A DNA stretch of 64,000 nucleotides from assembly GCF_009905375.1 (NCBI RefSeq), contig NC_133650.1:295196270-295260269 (forward strand). The letters run 5' to 3'. The notes beneath the pieces are model-generated. The model did no database searches. It was given only the letters and a program-made list of their open reading frames with translations, and was not told where the DNA came from. The position numbers and the translations under genes are program-made. This document shows positions 56,234-64,000 of the stretch, in pieces. Source of the DNA: Apium graveolens. Its lineage: Eukaryota > Streptophyta > Magnoliopsida > Apiales > Apiaceae. The first letter of the stretch is position 1, and each line of letters opens with the position of its first letter.

Positions 56234-58051
56234 TTGCGTGAAGTCAAGGGCAAACCGTTTTATTATCCGCCAAAACCCTTGCTAGCGCTGCCCGAAAACA
56301 GGGCCCGGGACAAGCATTGTGGCTATCACGAAGATCACGGCCATACTACTGAAAATTGTTTCTCCCTCAAGATATTCATAGAAGACCAAATCAAGAAAGG
56401 AAACATGAACCAGTATCTTCAAAGGGGCTCGAATGACAAAGACAGAGCCCCGGGAAGAGGCAAAAATGTGGTGAATGTTGTCTTCGGTGGCACAGCCTCT
56501 CCACCGCGGAGCCCGGATCGGGAGAATGATGTGATGATGATCCAGACTCGGGAGGACGAACCAATTTGCTTCTCTTATTCTGATTATGAGGGCCTCGATC
56601 CGGATCACAACTTGGCATTAGTGGTGACCCTCGACGTCGCGAACAACGAGGTAAAAAGAATTCTAGTTGATAATGGTTCATCTGCTAATATCGTATTCGA
56701 GCACACGCTTAACAGGATGGAGCTCGGACACCTCAGAATGGATCCCTGTCTTGAAGACCCTTTGTACGGATTCGGGAATACCATGATTCCAATCCGGGGT
56801 ATCATCTATCTTCCCATCATATTTGGAACCGCACCCCGACAGGTCTCCCATATGATGAAATTCTATGTGATAAGCGCAACCTCCTCATACAATATGATCC
56901 TTGGTAGGCCCACTATCACCAAGCTCAGGGCGATCCCCTCAACTATTCACTTAAAACTCAAGTTCCCCACCCCAGGAGGCACTGGAGAACTGAAAGGAGA
57001 TAGGGAAATGGCTGGTAAATGCTATGGTCAAGCACTTGTCATGGCAGAAACGGAACCGGAAAAACGGAAGAGAATAATGTCCCTGCCCAAGGGACAAAGC
57101 AGAAAGAAGCATCGAGAACACCTTAGTAAAAGGGCCCGTTTGGATGTAAACATGATCGAAGACTCCGGATACAGCGTAACCAACGCGGATGCCCGAATTC
57201 AAAAGTTTGTAGAAAGCAAGGAGAAGACGAAGGTAGAATCGGCCCAACAGACAATCGAGGTAGATTTGGAACCCGGGAACCCCACCCGAAAGATCAAAAT
57301 CGGAAAAGGCTTGGAAACCACATTCCAAAAGGAGCTTATCGATCTACTAAAAGAACACGCTGACGTATTCGCCTGGTCCCCGGAAGACATGCCAGGGATT
57401 GATGAATCCGTGGCCATGCACAGTCTGGATGTAGATCCAAAGCAAAAACCAATCAAACAAAAGCGAGGGAACTTCGCCCCGGAAAGGCAACAGGCAATCG
57501 ACCAAGAAGTCGAGAAGTTGTTAAAGGCAGACATAATCTGTGAAATTAAGTACCCGGACTGGCTAGCAAACGTTGTGCTGGTCAAAAAACCCAATGGCAA
57601 GTGGCGAATGTGCGTGGATTATACAAACCTCAATTCAGCATGTCCTAAAGATTCTTACCCCCTGCCCAACATCGACCAGCTAATAGATGCGACCTCGGGC
57701 CATGTCATGTTAAGTTTTATGGATGCCTTCTCGGGTTACAATCAGGTCAAGATGAATCCGATAGACATTACAAAAACGGCATTCATCACACACCGGGCCG
57801 TCTACGCTTTTGTTATGATGCCGTTTGGGTTAATCAACGCCGGAGCAACATACCAAAAAATGATGAATACCATCTTTAAAGAGCAACTGGGCAGGAACAT
57901 GGAATCTTACGTTGATGATATGATCGCCAAGTCGGTCACAATCTCAGAGCACATCCAAGCTCGTCCAGAATACTTCAGATTTAAGCAGCTCGGTTTACTT
58001 CGAGGAGCTCGGAGCCCCCAGCACCGACCGACAAGAAGTATTATGTGTTAG
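56234..58051 (+). pseudogene. Tat-like nucleocapsid, protease and reverse transcriptase (RT truncated)
   Basis: In the gag frame. It has the knuckle CGYHEDHGHTTENC, protease ILVDNGSSANIVFEHTLNRM (a VDNG active site), NMILGRPTI, and RT from DVDPKQKPIKQKRGNFAPERQ through WRMCVDYTNLNSACPKDSYP and YVDDMIAKS (YVDD at 57908). After SVTISEHIQ (about 57955) the text jumps to the linker that normally follows RNase H (frame 3: SSVYFEELGAPSTDRQEV), so the end of RT and all of RNase H are missing and the frame shifts. The frame ends at 58051. Confidence 0.87.
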
Positions 58052-59261
58052 CAACCCGGAGAGCTGGATGACGCCCTACATAGCCTACCTCAAGGACGGT
58101 ATCCTTCCGGAAGATCAGAACAAAGCCTGGTACCTCAAGTATAAAGCTGCACGCTTCTTTCTAGAAGATAATCAGTTATACCGGAGAACCTTCTCTGCAC
58201 CAACTCTAAAGTGCGTTGACCCGGAGGAAGCGGATTACTGCCTCCGGGAGGTTCATAAAGGGATCTGCGGGGATCACCTAGCGGCTAAAGCTCTAGCCTA
58301 CAAAGTCATCAGACAAGGCTACTACTGGCCAACAATCCACGCTGATTCAGTCGCCTATGTCAAAAAATGCAGTAAGTGCCAGAAGTTCAGCAACGTACCA
58401 AAACAGGATTCAAGCCTCCCGGGATCCGTTCTCTCACCGATCCCATTCGCTGTCTGGGGAATTGACATCATGGGTCCTTTTCCTCGAGCAAAAGGGGATC
58501 TCCGTTATGTCCTGGTAGCAATAGATTATATGACTAAGTGGGCGGAGGCCAAAGCTATGAGAACCATTAACCAGCAAGACTGCATCAAGTTTGTGGACAT
58601 GATTGTAATGAGGTTCGGGATCCCGATGGTCTTAATCTCGGACAATGGTCCGCAGTTCGTGGGTTCATATTTTGAGACCTATCTGAAACAACTCGGGATT
58701 AGACACAAAAAAGAATATGTTGCCCATCCACAAGGGAATGGACAAGTTGAGGTCACAAACAGAACTATACTCCGAGGCCTGGAAAAGAGACTGGAAGACT
58801 CTAAAAAGAACTGGCCGGATGAACTCCCGAAGGTTTTATGGTCATACAGAACTACCCCCCGGACGGGAATCGGGGAGACTCCATTCAAGCTCGCCTACGG
58901 TACTGAAGCCCGGTTACCGGTAGAGACCGGATCCCCTTCTCATAGAGTGACCAACTTTGACGAGGTCTCCAACATAGAAGGCCTCAGGACCAACCTCGAA
59001 CTCCTGGATGAGGTAAGAGATCGGGCCGTAGAAAAAATGGAAAGCTACAAGGAAAAAACAAAGCTTTACTTTGCGAAGAAAGCCAGAATACGGGAATATG
59101 TCGCAGGAGATCTAGTACTCCGGGACACTGAAGCCTCGGACCCAACTAACCAGGGAAAACTGCAGCCAAACTGGGAAGGCCCTTATATAGTCAAAGAAGT
59201 GATCTGTCCGGGAACTTACAAGCTAAGCTACCTCAGCGGAACCGAGGTCCCCAATACCTAG
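57956..59261 (+). pseudogene. Tat-like integrase (intact domain after the deletion)
   Basis: Frame 3, open across the linker (ESWMTPYIAYLKDGILPEDQ) to the stop at 59259-59261. Zinc finger H-H-C-C in HKGICGDH and KKCSKCQKF; DDE core in WGIDIMGPFP, LISDNGPQFVGSYF and HPQGNGQVEVTNRTI; C-terminal AGDLVLR and NWEGPYIVKEV. No chromodomain is visible, as expected for the Tat group. It cannot be translated from the gag-pol start because of the upstream deletion frameshift. Confidence 0.87.
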
Positions 59262-59976
59262 CATGGAACCCGCCTAAGGAAATTCTACCAATAAGGAAAA
59301 GGTGCACACCCTGGAAACACATCTACATCTATATTATGATATTTTGATGTAAGCACTGTCCTCATTCACCCCAGAATGTAATTTTTGCTCTCAATATGAA
59401 TGAAAAACTCTACTTTAAGCGTTCCATAGTTTGAATCAATTTCATTATGTCGCTTATTTATTTAACATCAGATTTTAAAAAAAAAAACCAGCCTATATGT
59501 ACTTGGAAAATTTCTATGGAGATTTACCCCTGCCCGAGGTCCTATAAAAACTCAACCCATGAGTACTTATACAATTTCTCAAAGTTAAATATTTTTACCC
59601 CAACCCGGGGTCTGCAAAAACACAGCCCATGTGTACTTTGAATTTTTTTATGAAATGGAGATTTACCCCTGCCCGGGGTCCTATAAAAACTCAACCCATT
59701 AGTACTTATAAAATTTCTCAAAGTCAAATATTTTTACCCCAACCCGGGGTCCGCAGAAACACAACCCATGCGTACTCCAAAAAATTTCCTAACAAATCAA
59801 TAAGGAAAGAAAGAAAAGCACAATCATGTTAAACTACCCCGGGGAACCACACCCCGGGGGGCAAATCGAAATCATTCAGATTACAGACAAGTTAAAAAAG
59901 CCAAAAGGCTCAGTTCGAAATTGCTCAAACTAAAAATAAGGAAATAAAAATTACATGCCAAGACATGGCAGAATCT
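59262..59976. other. Spacer between integrase and antisense gene, with 139-bp repeat
   Basis: No gene. A unit starting GATTTACCCCTGCCC is present at 59521 and again at 59660, each containing two ACCC-rich CGGGGTC motifs (about 59520-59770). It should include the 3' ends of both the sense integrase and the antisense transcript. Confidence 0.7.
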
Positions 59977-62290
59977 TTAAGCTTTAGCGGCAGAGTCGGC
60001 GGGAGGCGAAGGAGGCTGCTCCGGATTGCCCTCTGGTAGGGGAGGCTGCTCAGCAAGTGGCGACCCGAAGAAGAAGGGAACATTGCTGGACGTCCCAACA
60101 CCAGACTCCATTTCCCGGACAGCTTCCTTTTCCTGCTCCAATCGGGTCTCCTCTTCTATATACTTCTCCAGGGAGACGTCTATTGTACCTTGAGGCTCCT
60201 CGCCGAGATACTTCGAAGCAACATTCCAGCAGATCTGGATCTTCTCCAGCGCTTTGTCATTCAGCTCTTCGAAATACGCGGGAGTCCCCCGGAACCCTGC
60301 CAGAACCTCCTCGGGGGTGGGCCGGGCGGCAAGATCATCTTTCAACTTCTGATTTTCAGCCCTCATCTCCCGGACAGAAGCCTCAGCCCGGTCCTGCCTC
60401 TCCCGGATCTCATCTATAATCTTCTTATGAGCAGCAGCCTCCCTTGCACTGGCCTCCTTCAACTCCTGAATCTCCCGGGTTAGCCGCTCGGATTCAACTT
60501 GGTAAACTTCGGCAGCATCAGCCTTCGCCTGAAGGCTCCGGGTTATACAAACTAGTCCAGCAACCCGGGAGTTAGCCTGAAAACATTATAGATCGTGATT
60601 AGGCAACACAAATACAAGAGCAAAGAAGAAGGCAAATAAGAAAAAGGCTTACAGCAGTGATATCCTCCTGAAGCCCGACCAGGAAGTCGTCGAGGGGCTC
60701 CTTCCTGTATTTCTTCCTCTCCGCCGTGCTGGCATAATTCTCAAACAACTCCCTCCGGCGAGCCTCCGGGGAAAAACTAGCAAGCAGGGCCTTCAGAGTC
60801 TCTGGAGTGTCCGGAGCCAGATCAATAGCAGCCTTCTTTGAAACCGGTCCCTCAGAAACATCGCCACTTTTATCCCCGGAACTCGGAGGGGCACCCTTCC
60901 TCTTTCGAGGTACTGGAACTCTTATCACATCCCCCTGCTGCACGTCTTCGGACCGGGGCTCGTCGATCACGATTGTTGTCCTCCCCGGGCGAGACGGCGC
61001 CATCTTCCGGGCCGCATCATCACCCTCTACAACCTTCTTCTTCCCAACATCCACGCTAGTCATTCCCCCAGTCCTTCGCAGCTTGGCCGACAGATCTTTA
61101 AGTTGGGCAGACATATTTGGGGGGTAGGGAATCAACTTCGGAATACCTGAAAAGGAAAACAACAAGATATCAGTCCCGGATACAAGCAATCAATAAAAGA
61201 TACAGCATCAAAATAAAACAAAGGCAATAGACTTACATCCGGCAGCATGCATGTTCTCATTGCTAGTAAAATAGTCCCGGGTTCACTGCGTTCCAAGTGC
61301 CCCACAGAAGGCATAAACCATCGCGAGAGCTGCTTGCCCGAGCCGCTGGACCGGAAACCTATCTGTTTTAATTTCAAGTTTATGGAGTGGCATGAACTCC
61401 AGATCCCCACTCCGGACAAAAATGAACTCCCGGTGCCATCCCTTAAGCGACGTCAACATACTAATCGGGAGCACCATCTTATCAGAGGGATACCCACAAT
61501 CCTCTATCCTAAACATGAACTCGTAAATCGGCCGAGCGGTGGATCTCTTAATTTTAAAAATATGATGAAAAAGTTTGAAGGTGGGGAGGTAATTTTTGGT
61601 ATGACAGCAAGCTAAAAACCAGCTGATCCATTTCACCGAGTTCGGGGCTAGCTGAGTAAAAGGGATACCATAAACATCCCGACATAGGGATTTGGTGAAC
61701 TGATGTAATCCGAGGCGTATGCCCCGGAGATGCTCAAGTGGAATTCCAACCCATCCCCCCTCCGGTCGGTGGTATACCCTTTCATGCTCCTCAGGCCATC
61801 TCCACTGGTATGTGTCATCAAGGTTAAAGGCAAGCCTAAGGGCACCATCTACCTCGGCGTCTGTGTATTTCTCCTGAACCTCTCTATGAACTGCCCCACA
61901 CTCATACCTAGTACCCGGGGCGGTGAAGAACTTCCTATCCATCTCATCCTCATTATAAGGCTCCCGGCCTCCCAAACCATCCGGGCCCCCATATGCCTCG
62001 GATAAATCTCTGTAATAAAAGCTCATGGGCTTGGGGTTCACTCGGCACTGGACAAAATATTCATCTACATCCTCCCACGACCCATCCGAATTCGATAAGG
62101 TACTCCCGGGACCTAATACTAGGGTCTGAGCTAAAACTTGTTGAGGCGGGTCAACCCGGGGAGGCATTTCTACTGAACTGCAGCTGGAAGAGGAAGAGGG
62201 GTAGAAGGAGTTAAGTTCACCTAACCCGACAGGACGCTCGGGATACCGATTCCTAAGAGTAGCAATACGCTTAAAACGACTACCTGGCAT
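59977..62290 (-). CDS. Antisense three-exon gene of the Tat-like element (one internal TGA)
   Basis: On the strand opposite to gag-pol. Exon 1 62290-61237, intron 61236-61147 (GTAAGT...TTTTCAG), exon 2 61146-60653, intron 60652-60577 (GTAAGC...TTTTCAG), exon 3 60576-59977. Phases agree, giving 715 codons. Exon 1 encodes a globular part with LAPNSVKWISWFLACCHTKN, resembling the putative gypsy-type transposon family (Pfam PF04195). Exon 2 has a basic PRKRKG stretch; exon 3 is a long coiled-coil (EIRERQDRAEASVREMRAE). A TGA at 61283-61285 interrupts exon 1 sixteen codons before its donor. Candidate promoter motifs lie at 62866-62939. Antisense ORFs are known in Tat/Ogre/Retand elements; their function is unknown. 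Confidence 0.7.
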
Positions 62291-63220
62291 ATACTACACG
62301 TGTCTATGTAAACGCACCCCGGAGTCAATGCCAAACCCGAACCCAACAATAAAACAAGACAAAAAACAGAACAAGTTTAGAAACAAATCATGTACGTATC
62401 TTACCCCAAAAATAAGATCTACAACATATACATACATATATAACAAAAAGCATATAACAAGAACACGCCCCGGGCTCTACAACTATTTACACTACAAAAA
62501 CCCACTTATTCGCATACAATACTACCAAAATCCGTGTTAAATACGCAAATCAAGCACAAAACCATTGCAAAGGCCATGCAAAATCTACAAACTACAGAGA
62601 TTAAAGGTCGAATGAACAAGACAGTCATGAAATTCGAACAAGGAATATGAAAGAGCGAAGCAAAACTCTCACAACATGGTTACATGCATGGAGATAACGA
62701 ATGGAAAAGAAGTAAAGGAGAGAGGTGAGAAATCAAGATGCTTACAAAGTAGCAGGAGAAGGAAATGCGGCTTCAACACCGAATGCTCCAAAAACCTCTG
62801 TAAAATGCTCTTATCTCTCTATGCAGAAGTGTTTGCGTAAATGAAAAAAGAAAAGGAGAGGGTGGTATTTATAGAAGGAAGAAAGAAGATGTGAGCGGTT
62901 TTTGGGTTAAAGAAACCGTCGGGGCCACGTGGCACCAATTGATTGGCGACAGATTAATAACTGCAGCAGTTATTACCACTACCACAATCATGTCACGGCG
63001 CGTCTTTTTAGGCAAAAAAGGGGAGGAAATTAAAAACTGTACACTCAAAAGATACGAATAAAACGTGTATATCTTTGACCCCAGCTAGAATCCCAACAGT
63101 CGTCTGACATCCCGGATTCTCAGCAACAACTTTTCAGAGCCCCGGTCAAATCAAATGTCAGGAGTGTACTTGCCCACCAAACCGTGCCCAAAATTCAAAT
63201 CCAAAATCAAATGACTAACC
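62291..63220. other. Upstream region of the antisense gene
   Basis: No coding region. On the minus strand it holds a TATA box (62866-62873), a CCAAT motif and a G-box (62926-62931), followed by a candidate splice donor (CTTT|GTAAGCATC, about 62742) that could belong to a 5' untranslated intron. Confidence 0.55.
62866..62873 (-). promoter_or_regulatory. Candidate TATA box of the antisense gene
   Basis: The minus strand reads TATAAATA, with CACGTG at 62926-62931 and ATTGG/CCAAT at 62935-62944 just upstream. The arrangement G-box, CCAAT, TATA is typical of plant core promoters. The start codon is about 575 nt downstream. Confidence 0.5.
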
Positions 63221-63870
63221 AAGTCAACCCCGGAGTCTCATCCCAATTTGACCCCGGGGTTAGGGGGCAACAAATCAAACCCCCAAAATTTTCCAAAGTA
63301 TTTTAAGGAATCCAACCTTGAACTAAAATCAAATGACTAACCAAGTCAACCCCGGAGTCTCAGCCCAATTTGACCCCGGGGTTAGGGGGCAACAAATCAA
63401 ACCCCCAAAATTTTCCAAAGTATTTCAAGGAATCCCACCTTGAACTAAAATCAAATGACTAACCAAGTCAACCCCGGAGCCTCATCCCCATTTGACCCCG
63501 GGGTTAGGGGGCAGCAAAACAAATCAAAGCCCCAAAACCTTTCTAAGTATTTCAAGGAATCCCACCAAGTCAACCCCGGAGTCTCAGCCCAATTTGACCC
63601 CGGGGTTAGGGGGCAACAAATCAAACCCCCAAAATTTTCCAAAGTATTTCAAGGAATCCCACCTTGAACTAAAATTAAATTACTAACCAAGTCAACCCCG
63701 GAGTCTCAGCCCAATTTGACCCCGGGGTTAGGGGGCAACAAATCAAACCCCCAAAATTTTCCAAAGTATTTCAAGGAATCCCACCTTGAACTAAAATCAA
63801 ATGACTAACCAAGTTAACCCCGGAGTCTCATCCCCATTTGACCCCGGGTTAGGGGGCAGCGAATCAAACA
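63221..63870. repeat. 122-bp tandem repeat, six units, next to the 3' LTR
   Basis: AAGTCAACCCCGGAGTCTCA and following text start at 63221, 63343, 63465, 63567, 63689 and 63811; the spacing is 122 bp except one shortened unit of 102 bp. Each unit contains TTTGACCCCGGGGTTAGGGG. Arrays at this site are common in Tat-group elements. Confidence 0.92.
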
Positions 63871-63939
63871 ACCCCCAAGCTTTGCAAAGGCGCCGCAACA
63901 CAAAGGCAATTACTCTACTCCCCCATCCGGATAAACCCG

Positions 63940-63960
63940 CATAAGGGAGTGGGGGGCAAA
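63940..63960 (+). other. Tat-like element polypurine tract
   Basis: AAGGGAGTGGGGGGCAAA lies immediately before the 3' LTR start TGATAG at 63961. Confidence 0.75.
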
Positions 63961-64000
63961 TGATAGCCCATAATAAGTCAGACCCAATTGGAGAGGCCCA
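63961..64000 (+). repeat. Tat-like element 3' LTR, first 40 bp
   Basis: TGATAGCCCATAATAAGTCA matches the 5' LTR start at 54048 with one difference. It continues beyond the window. Confidence 0.9.

Larger units (their letters stand above)
54048..64000 (+). mobile_element. Tat-lineage-like Ty3/Gypsy with antisense gene (runs off window)
   Basis: 5' LTR 54048-54694, a TTGGCGCTAGAAGGAGGGG primer region, gag (54827-56233), protease and RT (56234-57955), integrase (58000-59261), a repeat-bearing spacer, an antisense gene (62290-59977), a 122-bp tandem array, a purine tract, and the first 40 bp of the 3' LTR from 63961 (same start as 54048). Protease-RT-integrase order makes it Gypsy. The primer type, gag knuckle CGYHEDHGHTTENC and downstream antisense ORF fit the Tat/Retand group. 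RNase H is deleted and three stops interrupt genes, so this copy is defective. Confidence 0.9.

Overview
This is a 64-kb stretch of nuclear plant DNA, almost certainly from a eudicot. It holds multi-exon S-domain receptor kinase genes with plant-type introns, nested Copia and Gypsy LTR retrotransposons using plant-type primer sites, and a nuclear copy of plastid rps16. An asterid such as an Apiaceae species would fit, but that is a guess. I saw no bacterial features, rRNA, tRNA or CRISPR.

Host genes: a minus-strand tandem cluster of G-type lectin S-receptor-like serine/threonine kinases (SD-1 architecture, seven exons each). Two copies look intact: 37138-40296 and 40933-44035, both predicted at 819 aa, the second with a GC-AG intron. 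One copy (15312-18652) is complete except for a nonsense codon just before the catalytic loop. One is a decayed kinase fragment (about 19797-21000). One (52316-54047) is cut in its transmembrane exon by a Gypsy element.

Layout: 1-14643 is a nest of transposons. A plus-strand Copia (copia-2, 9565-14643) was invaded by a minus-strand Copia (copia-1, 1387-9564), which was in turn invaded by a Gypsy element (1-1386). Copia-2 also carries a solo LTR with its target duplication (10715-12248) and a 572-bp Mutator-like MITE (13888-14459). 15312-21000 holds the nonsense-bearing kinase and the decayed fragment. 21076-34864 is a minus-strand Gypsy (gypsy-2) with LTRs of 4.3 and 3.7 kb around a decayed interior. 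34865-37137 is non-genic debris. 37138-44035 holds the two intact kinases. 44699-52042 is a nearly complete young Copia (copia-3) with a CATAG target duplication, plastid DNA inside its 5' LTR, and a primer-binding site that is a perfect 17-nt complement of its own LTR. 52316-54047 is the truncated kinase. 54048 to the window end is a Tat-lineage-like Gypsy with gag-pol on the plus strand, RNase H deleted, and a three-exon antisense gene on the minus strand behind promoter-like motifs.

How it works together: the kinases would be plasma-membrane receptors with an extracellular lectin/S-locus/PAN module and an intracellular RD-type kinase. The cluster looks shaped by tandem duplication followed by retrotransposon insertion and point mutation. 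The least ordinary signals are the self-complementary primer site, the plastid insertion with a 38-bp direct repeat, and the spliced antisense gene.
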